NCBI GenBank assembly: GCA_029204225.1
Contig: CM055103.1
Coordinates: forward strand, 49,166,378 to 49,230,377
Direction: 5' to 3'
DNA from: Diphasiastrum complanatum
Lineage: Eukaryota > Streptophyta > Lycopodiopsida > Lycopodiales > Lycopodiaceae
DNA: 64,000 nt
Both the position numbers and the translations under genes were made by a program. The notes beneath the pieces were generated by a model. That model saw only the letters and a program-made list of their open reading frames with translations, did no database searches and was not told the DNA's origin. Numbering within the stretch: the first letter of the stretch is position 1; each line of letters opens with the position of its first letter. Positions 49,811 through 61,804 of the stretch are shown here, in pieces.

Positions 49811-50462
49811 ACTGCCACAATTGATGCTCAACAGACTGAAATTGCTTCTCTTTGTGCTGCGCTTAATGCTTTGCAGAGGGACATCATCCCTAATATCTCC
49901 CGTGCTGTTGAGGATACTAAAGCATCCATGAGTAAGCTTCCCCTACTTGAGCGCCAAATACATGCACTGTTGAGTGCACTGCCCGGATTCCCGTTCTTGA
50001 ACAGCGGCCTCATGAGACGGTGGAACATGTACAGAAGGTACCTAGTCTCGAGCAAGAAGTGTGTGAGACCAAATCATGGGCTTCTATCCTGAGATCATCT
50101 ACTACCTCTTTGTCTTCTATAGCATCCTCCTTAGACACCACGGTACAAGGCGTCTTGGCAGAACAACAACGTCAGGGTGACAAAAAGCTCAACTTAAGAT
50201 TCCGAGGTCTTCCTACTGAGGGCACAGCACTGGACCAGGATACCTCTTTGTTTACTTCACGCATGGGGCTCTCAGTTCCAGGTACCCAGTATGCTTGGCG
50301 CCTCCAGCATGATCTGAAGGTATTATTTCAAATTCAAAACTATGGACAACCGGCAGACAGTTCTTCGTGCGCGTCGTACTCTTCGAGGCTCTCATATTTA
50401 CATAGATGATGACCTTACTCACTGCCGTAAAACTATTATTCAGGAGGCAAGGACAAAACAAC
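49803..50462 (+). pseudogene. LINE copy E ORF1, C-terminal part
   Basis: Frames give ATIDAQQTEIASLCAALNAL, NISRAVEDTKASMSKLPLLE, ETKSWASILRSSTTSLSSIA and DKKLNLRFRGLPTEGTALDQ, then the RNA-binding fold with YAWRLQHDLKVLF and RGSHIYIDDDLTHC. It corresponds residue for residue to copy D ORF1 with a few shifts (near 49,970 and 50,335). It ends where KTIIQEARTKQQR runs into foreign ORF2 sequence. Confidence 0.75.
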
Positions 50463-51740
50463 AACGTCCCAGGCCTATGTTGCCCACGTCTCTCGTCTTC
50501 TGGACCACTTTCCTTCCTCCTCTGATGTCACTACCCAAGCCTCCTTTTTAACACACGCCCTGACTACTTCTGCTCATGCCATTGCGCCCCCTCGCCGCTT
50601 CTTCTCATTGTCGTACCCATAATAAATGGTATGACAACGACTGTTCTTTTTTCCAGAAATATGTCGAGTTCCTCAAATTCTCCAATTCTACACTTTCTTC
50701 TTCCGCAGAAAAGCAGCTTCGTTCCCTTCTCTGCAAAAAAAAAGTGGCCTACTTTTCTTCCGTTCCTGCTCCCTCCTTCGCTCCCTCCACTCTGCTTCCT
50801 CGGCTACTTTTTGGAAGATCCTTCTTCATAAGCCCCTATCCATTGCACCCATCCCTCTTCAATCCCGGGTCGACTATGCAACCAACCTATATACAACTGC
50901 TCACCCTTGCATCTCTCTTTCTTCTCGTCCTACCCACTGTGACCTCTTTTCTCCTGACATGGTTGAAGCCACCATATGCAAACTCAAGAACAATCGTAGG
51001 TCTGACATTGACCTCCTTTCAACCGAGCTCCTCAAACCAATTGCCAAACTCGCCTCCCCTTTCCTGGCCCGTTGTTTCAACCGCTCTGTCGTTGATGGTT
51101 TCCCTATACCTTGGGCCACCAATCTCCTTCACCCCATTCTTTAAGCAAGTGATGCCATGAATGTCCACAACTATCGCACTATTATGATTGGTCATACCAT
51201 GGCCAAGTTGTACGCGACTATTCTCCAAAACTTCATTACAGCAGAGGCTGATTCTCGACTATTGTATGCGACTGGCCAGGCTAGCTTCCGCCGGGGTTAT
51301 AGCACTCTTGATCATGTCCTCACTCTACGTACTATCATTGAGGAGGCAAAGCATATGGTCAAGAAGGTATTTGCTTGTTTCGTTGATCTCTCTACGGACT
51401 TTGATACTGTTCCCCGTCATCTTTTGATCAGCAGACTATGTCAGCTTGGCTTTTCCGACTCTATTCTCGCGACAGTGGTTGCTCTGTATGAGAGAGTTCT
51501 AGCACGTATTCTGCTGGGTACTGATTTGTCTTCTCCCATACATAGCACTGTTGGCGTCAAGAAAGGTTGTCCACTGTCCCCTCCGTTGTTTGCACTTTAT
51601 ATTGATGATCTTGAGCGCCTCATTCGTAAAGAAGGTGAAGATGGTTGCCCGCTGGCTCATTTGCTCATCCCCATTCTGCTTTATGCTGATGACATTCTTT
51701 TGCTTTCTCCCTCACCAGAAGGGTTGCAGTGTCACTAACA
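50463..51740 (+). pseudogene. LINE copy E reverse transcriptase
   Basis: A linker (NKWYDNDCSFFQKYVEFLKF) leads to EATICKLKNNRRSDIDLLST, NLLHPIL, IMIGHTMAKLYATILQNFIT, TGQASFRRGYSTLDHVLTLR, FACFVDLSTDFDTVPRHLLI, TVGVKKGCPLSPPLFALYID and ILLYADDILLLSPSPEGLQ. The catalytic YADD is intact, the only intact one in this window. One stop breaks the chain at HPIL*ASDAMN, and the frame is lost after GLQCH (51,738). The enzyme copies LINE RNA at the nicked target. Confidence 0.85.
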
Positions 51741-52023
51741 AGTCTTACATCGGTTTTGTGTTGCTTGGGTCTCTCTGTTAACTTAAAAAAGACGAAGATC
51801 ATGATTTTCAACACCAATCGACCACAATTATCAAGTCTTCTATGATGGCCAGGAAGTTGACATTGTTGCCTCTTATACTTACTTGGGAGTCCTGTTTACT
51901 GGGCCCCTTCTTGGTTTCCGCCAGGCTGCATTTGCGCACATTTCCTCCGGTCTTTCAGCATTGGTCCAGTTCGAGCGTGATTGTACAATTAATCATATTT
52001 TTGATCCCGCTACTAGATGCTAG

Positions 52024-53060
52024 TTGTTTCACACACGGGTGGTTCCAGCAGTGATGTATGCCTCCAAGATCTGGTTGCTAGGACTTTCTCTCCGGGACTG
52101 GGCAGGCATTTCCCGCATTCAGGCCACTATGTTGGGTCTCATGATACGTGCCAAGACTACCACCCCTCATGATATCCTATGTGTTGAGTTTGCTACTCCT
52201 CCGATCATCCTTGAGGGCTTTTTCCGCCTTATTCTTTTTCTTCAGCAGATTCAGGAGATTCATGCATCTCACCCGGATAGATACATAGTTGTTGCGATTA
52301 CTTCACGTGTCCTAGCTGATTCCCATGCCAAGCTATCCTGGTACCAGCAGGCGTCTGATCTCTTACGACATCTGGGCATCTCTATCATGGATCTTCCTCA
52401 TGGTATGGATTCATACATCTGAGGCTATTTATTCCGTCGATATATGCAGCAGACTTGGAGCTCCCTCCCACCTTCCTGCATTCGACTGAGCTATTACCAG
52501 ACACACTTCCTCTCTCTGGATCCTTCAAGTTTGCCATTGTTGCCGCTCTATCTCTCACAGCCCCTATCACACGGCCTGCGCTATCGCCTTGGGCAGTTGC
52601 GCATTTCCTCTCATCAGCTTGCTATTGAGGCCGGTCGTGCATGGAGCGTCGTCTATGTCACTTGTGCTCGTTGCAGGAGGTGGAAGATGAAGCCCATTTC
52701 CTCCTCAGATGTCCGTTGTATTATGAGATACGGGGGAGGTATTCTTGTCTCTTTCGCGATGGCCCGCATACACTTCGCAGTTTTGTCTCCTATCCTGATG
52801 CTCGTTGCTTGGGACTTCTTGTTCGTGAGATGCTTACTCTCCGTCAGTCTCATCTGCCTGTACCAGATTACCTGGGGTTAGACTCCCAGCAGCTGCTTCT
52901 CACTGGCTTCTTTCGGACTCGAGCACATGCTGATGACTCCGATGATGAGATTCCTATCCCTGTGCCACCGCGGAAAAAGCCCAGATGTAGTCGCCACTTG
53001 CCTCCATCAGGGCCCACTGTACACTCCACTCAGTGGACACTTCACACTTACTTTCGCTGA
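52024..53060 (+). pseudogene. LINE copy E ORF2 C-terminus with zf-RVT finger
   Basis: VVPAVMYASKIWLLGLSLRD, ATMLGLMIRAKTTTPHDIL and LLRHLGISIMDLPHGMDSYI are followed, after a stop and a frameshift, by the finger CHLCSLQEVEDEAHFLLRCP and the tail DDSDDEIPIPVPPRKKPRC ending TLHTYFR and a stop at 53,058-53,060. It is very similar to copy D. Confidence 0.8.
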
Positions 53061-53255
53061 TATGTACTTATTCTCCACCTGGCCCGGGTTGTGGGCATTG
53101 GTACTTTTTCTGTAGTTCTTTTGTTATACCTGGCCCGGGTTGTGGGCTTATTTCACTTCTGCTTTGTTCTACTTTCATTCGTAGCTAGTTTATAGCATTT
53201 TATGGCTGGATGATGCTCCCACTGTTGCTTGTACATATTTTCTTTTTGGTCTTAT

Positions 53256-53320
53256 GCACCCACAGGTGCCCAAAAGACATTAATAAAGCTTTCTTTCTTT
53301 CTTTCTTTCTTTCTTTCTCT
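53256..53320 (+). other. LINE 3' hairpin, AATAAAGC motif and (TTTC)n tail (copy E)
   Basis: Stem GCACC/GGTGC with loop CACA, then CCAAAAGACATTAATAAAGC and seven or so TTTC units. Of the five LINE ends, this one has a pure tetranucleotide tail. Confidence 0.7.
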
Positions 53321-53659
53321 TTTGGAATATTATCAAAAGGTTTACTCCAAGTTATTGCAAGATCAGTATGCCTATAAGTCCTTAGCTTGTGATTTAGCTT
53401 TCACCAGCTGGCTGCCATCACAATTATATATGTGTATGTACTTCATCTCAGATCTAATCTTGACATGGTTTATATTTGAGTTCTCATGCGAGCAGATGTA
53501 TCCTAACTTCAGCACGTTAGCAAGAATTTTTGGTGTCTTCAATATAAGAGTTATGACAAGCAAAACATTTATTGGGTGGGCGTTGACACATCAGAAATGC
53601 CCATCGACAACTTTGCATTCAAGTTCTTTGCTTTTGCACACGTTACAGCAGCTATATCA

Positions 53660-54044
53660 TGTTATGAACAAATTCACAGATTTTGATATCAATGGCATAA
53701 AAGACAGCAAAAAGCATTCACAAAGCATTCTCCAACTAAGAAACTGTATGAATATCAATGGCCGCCGATAGCTCAGGCAGATCTCCAAAATAGTACAACT
53801 CCCCTACAAGAAGCCCAAGACTCAAAATGATCAAAGCTACTAAATGACCAGCCTTAGTGGCTATTTATAATGGACAAAACCTACCTCCCTTCAAATAGAA
53901 TTGGAGGGAAGGTGAAATTCAAAAATTAGGGCCAAAATTAGAAAACCATGTAAATGGTGTTTCTAGGCCTGTCACATGTAATATAATGTCCAAAAATACT
54001 ATCAAAATATAGAGAAGGATGGACTATAATGTATGTCCATAACA
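53660..54044 (-). mobile_element. LTR of chromodomain gypsy element (3' LTR, - orientation)
   Basis: On the - strand it begins TGTTATGGACATAC and ends TTCATAACA, so its ends are TGTTATG...CATAACA. It is 385 bp long with a TATAAATA box (complement of 53,862-53,869). A purine tract lies just upstream on the - strand (GATGGAGGGAG, complement of 54,045-54,055), as expected for the 3' LTR of the element to its right. A second, inverted copy is at 57.56-57.87 kb. Confidence 0.85.
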
Positions 54045-54055
54045 CTCCCTCCATC
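54045..54055 (-). other. Polypurine tract
   Basis: GATGGAGGGAG on the - strand, abutting the LTR start TGTTATGG. Primes plus-strand DNA synthesis in LTR retrotransposons. Confidence 0.75.
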
Positions 54056-54276
54056 TAAAACATTGCCCTCAATGTGGGCTGAAATATCTTAACTACTAGA
54101 GCTACTTTAGTACCGCTGTATTGTCGTTTTCTATCCTAGGTTATACATTTTGTGCTAGTGGTGTCAGTCCAATAGCCAAATCCCCTACAGCCGCGGAAAA
54201 CCGCTTTTAGTACAATGAAGCTAAGAGATTTTTATCTCAATTCTAGTAGCTGCTAAGGCTGGATCTCAATATGTAA

Positions 54277-54853
54277 TCAGCGGCGGTCGTCGCGGGCAAC
54301 TGAGGTATCATCATCAACAAGTGATGGAGGATCAATAGCTGGAGTAGCAAGAGCATCGGAGCCATCAATATTAGGCAAGTTAGCAGGAGGTACAACAGCA
54401 ACAACATGTGAATTAGGAACTGCGTCAGGAGCATCATAAACATCAGCAAGATGTGGATCAGCAACTGCAACAGCAGGGGCATAAAGTGGTGCATCAGCAG
54501 GTGACGAAGCCGTAGTGTCGTGTACTAATGCATGAAGAGAGCAAGCCCGTTCCTGCAATAAAGGTGAGTGTGCAAAAACATCGAAAGACTCCCAAGTAGC
54601 CTCATCAACTGGACGACCATTGGACTAAGAATTGGACAATACGACGATGACAATGTAAAAGGACTTGAACTTGTAAAATAGCAATAGGTAAAAACGGAAA
54701 AAGTTCTGGGTCACTAGGAAATGACGAATCACATGGCTCACCGAGAAAAAGAGACGAACGTAGTAGACTAACATGAAAAATATCACAAGCATGTGTAGTA
54801 ACAGGGCTAACCTTCTCGACAATCACAAAAGGACCATAATAATGAGCAGACAA
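54277..54853 (-). pseudogene. Gypsy integrase C-terminus and chromodomain
   Basis: On the - strand: SAHYYGPFVIVEKVSPVTTH and CDIFHVSLLR (the 'GPF.v...i..v.YrL.LP....iH.vFHVSlL' region), then RRIVQFLVQWS and, after a frameshift near 54,620, GRPVDEATWESFDVFAHSPL, the chromodomain core (V-Q-W...ATWE). An Ala/Pro/Asp-rich tail of about 80 residues follows to a stop. Chromodomains steer chromovirus integration to marked heterochromatin. The frameshift and a missing piece before HACDIFHV make it inactive. Confidence 0.75.
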
Positions 54854-54857
54854 TTAG

Positions 54858-55655
54858 CTAGTAGAAATGGAGACACACCTGTACTGGTACTGACAAAACT
54901 GTTATAGCTGTATTCTGCAAAACACAAATGCTTATCCCAATCTTGAGCAGAAGGATACGGTTAAGGACTGCAGACTGGCCGTTAGCAGAAGAGTGATAGG
55001 CTGTACCCATAAAAAATTTAATATTTAAGATACGCATAAGTTCAGTCCAAGACCCAGAAGTAAAATGAGTATCACGGTTTGTAAGAATAGAACTAGGGAA
55101 ACCATGTAATCGAAAAATGTCAAATAAAAAGATACAAGCGCACTGTTCTGCAAGAATGGTAGCACGAACAGGATTGAAATGTCCTTGTTTAGAGAAACGA
55201 TCTACGACAACAAGACAAGTATCATGGCCACGCTGTGTGTGTGGTAAGCCCAAAATAAAATCCATAGAAATATCAATCCACTGGTGATGGGGAATTGGCC
55301 AATGCTGAAGAAGACCAAAAGGCTTAGTCTGTGAATACTTATTACGAGCACAGAACATACGTTGTTGGATAAGAGCTAGTAATTCAAGTTTCATCCGTGG
55401 CCAATAAAAGTAAGGTTTCAGACGAGCAAAGGACTTTTGATAACCATAATGACCGCCAACACGAGAATAATGAACATCATGTAATAAACGGGATCGAACA
55501 TCAGATAGGCTAGGAACACACAAAGTGCCATAGTGGTATAAACGATGATCGACAAGAGAATAAACCTGGTGGCGAATGGACGATGGAGACTTGGCCTTAT
55601 GATAAATAGAACGAGTTGGAGGAGTCTGGAACTTTCCAAATGAAAAGGACTTTTC
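54858..55655 (-). pseudogene. Gypsy integrase core
   Basis: The zinc-binding part (LVDHRLYHYGTLCVPSLSDV; HDVHYSRVGGHYGYQKSFAR; YWPRMKLELLALIQQ) is followed by the catalytic core: HQWIDISMDFILGLP (first Asp), LVVVDRFSKQGHFNPV, TNRDTHFTSGSW (second Asp) and YHSSANGQSAVLNRIL. In the last motif the catalytic Glu of GQTE is Ala. The Cys pair of the zinc region is also incomplete. The reading frame is open for 221 codons in spite of that. The RT and RNase H that should precede it are absent. Confidence 0.8.
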
Positions 55656-55659
55656 AGGA

Positions 55660-56458
55660 ACAACTCATGTGTCTTTTAAGAATTGTGATGCACTCTCATG
55701 ATGTACTCTTATGATATGGTATGATCTTGGGAATCTGGAGAGTTGAGATTGGTGAATCGTAACTCAGATTCTAGGATATACCTAATCCATAGGAGAGGAT
55801 TGTGTTCATGGTAGATTACCCCGGATGAATAAACAAGATAGTGGAATTTTGATAATGACTGGCCATCTTACCAAATCGGCTATGTTTATTTGGGTAAAGA
55901 CCAAGTAATTATTAGAGTATCTGTTTTGGCTCTACGGATTACCAAAGTAACATTGTGAACATTCGCGATTCGAAGTTCACTCATCCGTTTTTGGTCGGCC
56001 GTATTTGCTAAACTAGGGATGACTATGAGCTTAAAGTTCTTTTGATCATTGATAATTGCCTATGTGAGGTTATCGCATTCTTTAATTGAGTATAGGACAA
56101 GAGTCCGATGAATTATGATTGATGAATCATAGTTCAGATTCTAGGAATACTTAAACGATTTAAAAAAGGATTACCTGTGTGATTAAAAGATCAGATAAAA
56201 CATGTATTTGTATTTTGATAACAATCTCCTCGGAGAGAAGGTTATCCTTGATGGAGATTGAGTTATAGTAAGCATTTGGCTACCGGTTATAGCCCGTTCA
56301 TGCCTACGTATTGTTTTAAACCTATATCATCCATCGCGGTTGAGACTATCAAGTTTCAGAAAGTAGCGGATTTCCTACATGTTATGCAAGAAATGCTACA
56401 AATTTCACGTGAAATTGTCCTAATTGGCATGCTTAGAATAGGATCCATGGATTGAGGA
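55660..56458 (+). pseudogene. Foreign gypsy integrase fragment on the + strand
   Basis: On the + strand, with many stops, are GILIMTGHLTKSAMFIWVKT (integrase core 'VVVDRLTKSAHFI'), LFWLYGLPK, and at the right LATGYSPFMPTYCFKPISSI with VADFLHVMQEMLQI (the end of the core: 'STGYSPF...YG..P..P'). This fragment belongs to a different, older gypsy family and points opposite to the surrounding element, replacing its RT and RNase H. Confidence 0.7.
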
Positions 56459-57559
56459 CATTATAAATACGCTGGGCAGTAAGATTAATGGTAACATCTC
56501 CCAAGGAAGCAAACCGGTCTGCTTTGAGAATCAGGTCATAACACTCGAGAGGAAGGACATAAAAGTCAGCTTGACCAAAAAAATTCCAATCTGATAAGGA
56601 AGAAGATGGAACATAGAAGTGCTCTGAGGAGAATGAGAATAGCGACCTCAACATGCAAAGGAGGTGAAACAGGAAGTGTGGGGCTATGGATGCGAGAAGC
56701 AACAGACTGGCTAAGAAAAGAATGAGTGCTACCAGAATTAACAAGAGCGATAAATTCGCGTCCAACAATATGGACACGTAAATGAAGATGACAGGGACCC
56801 ATAGTGCCAGACCAGGCATAGGCCAACTAAGCGAGACACTCAGCAGAAGCATCAAGAGGAGTGGAAGGAGGATCATCTGGAGGACACTCCTCAACTAGGT
56901 AGAGGGATGAATCATCAGGGTCTAAAACATCATGGACTTGTAAAGTAGCTGGTGGGCGTGGGTGTGGACAGTTACAGTTCAAATGGTCGGGGCTACGGCA
57001 GTTAAAACATAGATTTTTAGCAAGAATCTCAGCCATTTCCTGTGGTGTATACCGGTTCAGGATAATGGGACGAGGAGCAGTAGGGGTACGAACAGTAGAG
57101 AAAGGAGGAGAAATGGTCGAAGAAACAGTGGGCGATTCAGATGGTGGAATGGCGAAACGAGAAAAACGGTGGACAAGATAGCGAACGAGATTGAAAAGAT
57201 GATTGCTGGTCAAGGTACTTATGCTGTAAAGTAGAAGCAAGCGACATAGCACGATTTAATGAAGTAGGCTGAAAAGACTAAACATCATAACGTAAAGAAC
57301 CACGAATGCCAGAAATATAACGACCAATAACTTCCACAAGTGGAAGATCAGAAAAGAGATAAGAAAACTCAACAAATTTTTCATTGTATTCAAGAAGCAT
57401 ACCGGTTTGTGTGAGCTGTCTATAGAGGTCGAGTTGAGATTGAAACCACGCTGGATCGATCATGGCAGAATGAATGGCAACTTTGAACTCGTTCCAAGTA
57501 GCAAAAGTATCAAATAGTGACTGATGAGTATGCCACCATGTCAAAGTGCGTCCGGACAC
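56459..57559 (-). pseudogene. Gypsy gag-protease region (N-terminus missing)
   Basis: On the - strand: a Gag core starting at the breakpoint (SGRTLTWWHTHQSLFDTFAT; KVAIHSAMIDPAWFQSQLDL; LTQTGMLLEYNEKFVEFSYL), a zinc knuckle CFNCRSPDHLNCNC (Gly before His replaced by Asp), an acidic linker, and the protease with REFIALVNSGSTHSFLSQSV and FYVLPLECYDLIL. The protease active site normally reads DSG; here it is NSG. Frame changes occur near 57,260 and 56,700. The start of gag is cut off where an inverted LTR begins. Confidence 0.8.
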
Positions 57560-57872
57560 AGGCCTGGAAACACCATTTACATGGTGTTCTAATTTTGGCC
57601 CTAATTTTTGAATTTCACCTTCCCTCCAATTCTATTTGAAGGGAGGTAGGTTTTGTCCATTATAAATAGCCACTAAGGCTGGTCATTTAGTAGCTTTGAT
57701 CATTTTGAGTCTGCGGCTTCTTGTAGGGGGGTTGTACTATTTTGGAAATCTGCCTGAGCTATCGGCGGCCATTGATATTCATACAGTTTCTTAGTTGGAG
57801 AATGCTTTGTGAATGCTTTTTGCTATCTTTTATGCATCATTGATATCAAAATTTGTGAGTTTGTTCATAACA
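57560..57872 (+). mobile_element. 5'-truncated LTR in + orientation (inverted relative to the 53.7-kb LTR)
   Basis: The sequence from GGCCTGGAAACACCATTTAC to TTCATAACA matches the 53.7-kb LTR read on its sense strand with few differences but in the opposite orientation in the window. The first ~72 bp of the LTR are missing at the junction with gag. It has TATAAATA at 57,661-57,668 and ends directly at a primer-binding site, so it was the 5' LTR of a + strand element. Confidence 0.85.
57661..57668 (+). promoter_or_regulatory. TATA box of the LTR promoter
   Basis: TATAAATA in the + oriented LTR. The same box is present in the other LTR copy. Confidence 0.6.
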
Positions 57873-57884
57873 TGGTATCAGAGC
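57873..57884 (+). other. Primer-binding site for initiator Met-tRNA
   Basis: TGGTATCAGAGC directly follows the LTR end CATAACA. It is the standard plant LTR-retrotransposon primer site complementary to the 3' end of initiator tRNA-Met. Confidence 0.85.
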
Positions 57885-60800
57885 ACTTTCCTATCAACTG
57901 AAATTTTTTTTGCAGGATCACTATAGCAGACAGGAGCTCAAGTGGCATTCAAACAGACCCTCAGCTCCACCCCTGCAAAAGGCTCAAATTTGCCCTAGCT
58001 GAACAGCACGAATATGCCAAGAGCACCCACTTTTTGATAGACCTAGGTCTCGGAACTTATCTCAGAACTTCGCACATTAATTGGGCTTCCAATTTGAACA
58101 GAGCCCTGCAGCTTTCACAATTGAGATGGCTAAAGGGGTAATGACAAGGTGCAAGCTAGCAACCAACGTGCCAACAAACCTGGGTTTTTGGAAGAACCAC
58201 TTAATGTGGTGTTTTCAGCACTGATAAAGATTTGTTAAGAGTGGTGAATCTTCAAGCAATCATTAATATGTCACTAAAATATATTAGAATGTCTTAGAAC
58301 AACAGTATATTTCCACTTGCAGTCATGAACTACAAAATGAATTCCTGATCCTTGCCAAGATGTCTCTTTTTGTCATGCCTGATTTTCAGCTCTATGGCCC
58401 CAAATGTACAACTGAAACTTTATTGTATGATGCTAAACAGAATCAATGTTCTTATAAGCTTAAAAAATCAGCTTAACCGTTGCAGCACTTGCAGTTTTTT
58501 TATATAAAGTCAATAATGGGTGCTTAATCAAATCAGCTGCCAAGCTATTGTAAATGCTTTTCCAGTGGATAATAAGCAATTTCGCTGATCTAAAATTATT
58601 GATATTTCTCATTTTTATCTCTTACTTTATGAGCTTTCTTCGTAGCAACTTGAACAATGTTGAGCATCACCTTCTTAATCCGAACTGCTGAGAGGTCTTA
58701 ACAACGCAACTAGCAAGCTGCTCTAAATTAGATTCCACATTCTACTTTGAAGCAAAAATAAGTTTTAAATTGGTAGTTTTGAAGTTCCAAACTTTTTCAA
58801 CAGCATACTTCACATCACGTCATATCATTTTCTTTTGCACTGACAGGATTATAAAAAACTGAACTACATGTCTAACGAATATACCAAGACATGTCAATGG
58901 GCCATTTTTAAGGTTTGCTTAACTCAACAAAACTTACTAGTTAGGTGGAATTGACATTCGTGCATTATCTCTTTCCAGGACAAGCTTTCCTATATGCCTG
59001 CCAAACACATATGCTACATAGCTCTTGAGCAACAACCATCAGTGATTTGTTTTGCAGAAAAAAATCGTGAAGGATGTTCTTGTTTTAAAACGGGAACACT
59101 TCCCTAACAGATTTTATCAAGATTTGAGAGGTATGCGTGCAGTGGCGTCCTACCTTAACTCTAGTCATTCGTGAGGTTTGGCTTTAGGCTTTCACTTAGA
59201 TGGCCACAGAAGCATTTTCTGGCAGGCTACCTCCCTCTGAATTGAACTTCTAGCCCTCATAAGGAACCATGATTTCTTAATGTTGACCTAATATAGCATC
59301 CAAGCACACAAATCAATTTGTTCAACATTTTACCAATTTAAATTCATTATCTCAGTTTTGCAAATAGTCATTTTCTAAGAGGTGATATGCTAGTTTCTTT
59401 TCATTACATGAAATGTCAACTTTGCAGCAGCACTTCAAAGTTTCTACAAATGTACTTTTGTCTTCTTGTATGTCAGTAAGGATAAATTAAATCCGACTCC
59501 AGACCTCAAGGAGAAACGTCCCAACCAGCGCTCCACTTATTGCAGGACTACATGTGTACTTTATTAGAGCAGTCTCTTTCGGATCTATGTTTCACATGGA
59601 AAAGTTGAAACTGCTTTCATGAGAGAACTTTGTAGTTAGTCGCATTCTTTCTATCAGCTTCCTAATGTCCTCAGTGCTTTTTCGAAACTTAAAAGACTTC
59701 TCCAGGTCATGGAATATTTATATCAATCATTCCATAATGAGACACCTCCTTTATATTATTAAATGCTAGTAGGCTAGGAATGATGGTTAGCAGGCTTATC
59801 ACTTCTAACTAGTGTTGGGGAAACTTTTTTGAGGTTTCCCTCCAAAAATCGATATGTGAAAAAGTTCTTCGCCTTCATTGAGTGACAAGCTCTTACTTGC
59901 CGGTTTTCCCTTGTAAAACCCAAGATTTATGACATACAAAATCCTATGCAATTTTTACCATGCCGATTTTTGGGAAAGATGCCGGTTCCATTCTTGGACT
60001 ATGCTGGCTTTCTCGAACACTGCTTCTAACAAGCAAACATGCACCTGGTTACTAAAGATTGGCTTATATAGGATGTACGGAGGGTGCTTATTGTTTATGA
60101 ATAAAATTCACACCATAGTTTAAGCCTCATGCAATGTTCCTTAAAGCTATTTAGAAGAAAACATCACTCTGAACTGATGTGCTAATTAAACTATTGAGAT
60201 CGAAGGACATCAGACTTGTTTTCAAAATTGTTGCCACCCTAGGAAACATGTATTGCACTTGAATATTAAATTCTTTGACAAGAATAATGCAAGCCATCAA
60301 AGATATTGAGAATAATAAACCTTTCAACAAAGATCAATAATTGACCTTATTTATTTCACTATCATTTTTGTGGACGTAGAATCCCAACACTTTCTTTTCA
60401 AAATCAGTAGTCAAATACATACCAGGATTAATTTGATATCATTTTATTGCATCATCATCTAGTTTATGACATTATCAAATATTGGTTGCAATGAATAAGA
60501 TTACATGAATTATCAATCATCTACTGTCTAATATTTGATTAGGTATTGTTTAACATGTTGTTCAAATCTCAAGACAATAGCAATTCAAAGGTTGGCTATG
60601 CATAGATGTTTGTTACTTCTTGTGAACATTGCAAGAGTACTATATATTACTTGTGATTGCATATTTCAAGAACATTGAGATGTCTATCAATGCTTGTGAC
60701 TAGCTGTAAGGAAAATGTATAGGTTTGGATTTCCTATAATTGCCTTATTTAAATTAGTGATTTTGCAGTAGCAACTATTGTTTTCTATGAATTCCACATC

Positions 60801-61800
60801 CTAAATCATGTTAGGAAAACTTAAATTCATCTAAGATATGACTTTTGGATCACGAACATTCATTTTGGGTGAGTGCCACTAACAATTGATGTACATTTGA
60901 GCAATAAAATTTGGATATTGAGGTATGCTTTATTAAATGAAAGTGAATAAATACATTTTTTAATTTGTTATACATAAAGAAAAGAGGAAGTTGGAATAAA
61001 GTGAATGAAGAATAGATCTATGAGCTACTAAATAGAGCACCCTTGCCCAATAGTCAATAAATCTATTTATGTTATGTCTAGATTGATATGACACAACAAA
61101 GGAGACATGTCATTTTCAACCTTATGAAGTCTACCCATGAGAATTCTAAAGTTCTCATTACTTTCTTAGAGGACAAGGCTAGTCTTAGTCATGATGAGGT
61201 TAGTACTAAAGAGAAGACAATCAATTCAAGTCCCCACATTCATCCTTTCAACTAGCTCAAAAACCTAATCCCAATAATCAATAAGTGTAATTACCAAATG
61301 TCTTTGATTAGAGATTGTACCTTTCTAAAGAACGTCTTTAGCAACACCTTATTACACAATGGTAGAGCCTTATTGTGTAGAGGAGTGTAGTTGTGTTGTA
61401 GCATTGTGCAAAGCGGGCTTGGCATACAATATGTGCATAGAAGGATACACATTCATAGTATAGCACAAAGCATCTAAAAAAGACAACATTTTACTGTTGG
61501 CTAGAGTATACATGATTATGTGAAAGATTCATATGCAATCAATGACCAACAACTGGAAGAATATTCTAAAGAATTGTGTGAAATCCTTCCAGCCAGCAGC
61601 GTATTGAAAAATTAGAGGTGTAGCATAAGTGATATTGGATTGGTAGAGCACTATGGTAATCAAATCTCTGATATCAAATCTGAAAGGGTGTAGTAGCAGT
61701 GGAGGTTGATAACAGATGGTTTGAGGATCGGAAGTGCAACAATTACAAGCAACAATCAAGATGAATAAAACAATAGGCACAAAAATTGCTTCAGTTGATA
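57885..61800. other. Stretch without recognised genes
   Basis: The first few hundred bases after the primer site may be the leader of a + strand gypsy element, but no gag was found. Beyond about 58.2 kb there is AT-rich DNA with short frames only and no family motif, LTR pair or long repeat that I could see. Confidence 0.5.
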
Positions 61801-61804
61801 ATTG

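Larger units (their letters stand above)
49803..53320 (+). mobile_element. LINE copy E, main part (endonuclease deleted)
   Basis: After the hAT element the LINE continues with the rest of ORF1 (to about 50,462), jumps to the linker after the endonuclease, then RT (50,950-51,740), the C-terminal region (52,024-53,060), 3' UTR, hairpin (53,256-53,269), CATTAATAAAGC and a (TTTC)n tail. The endonuclease is missing. Copy D, which has the endonuclease, shows that ORF1 should be followed by over 600 bp not present here. Confidence 0.85.

Noticed and set aside
44520-53333. LINE target-site duplication from similar words CCTTTGGAAATTG (44,521) and CTTTTGGAATATT (53,318)
   Set aside because: The left word is part of the LINE itself, as copy D has it in its 5' region, so the resemblance is probably chance.
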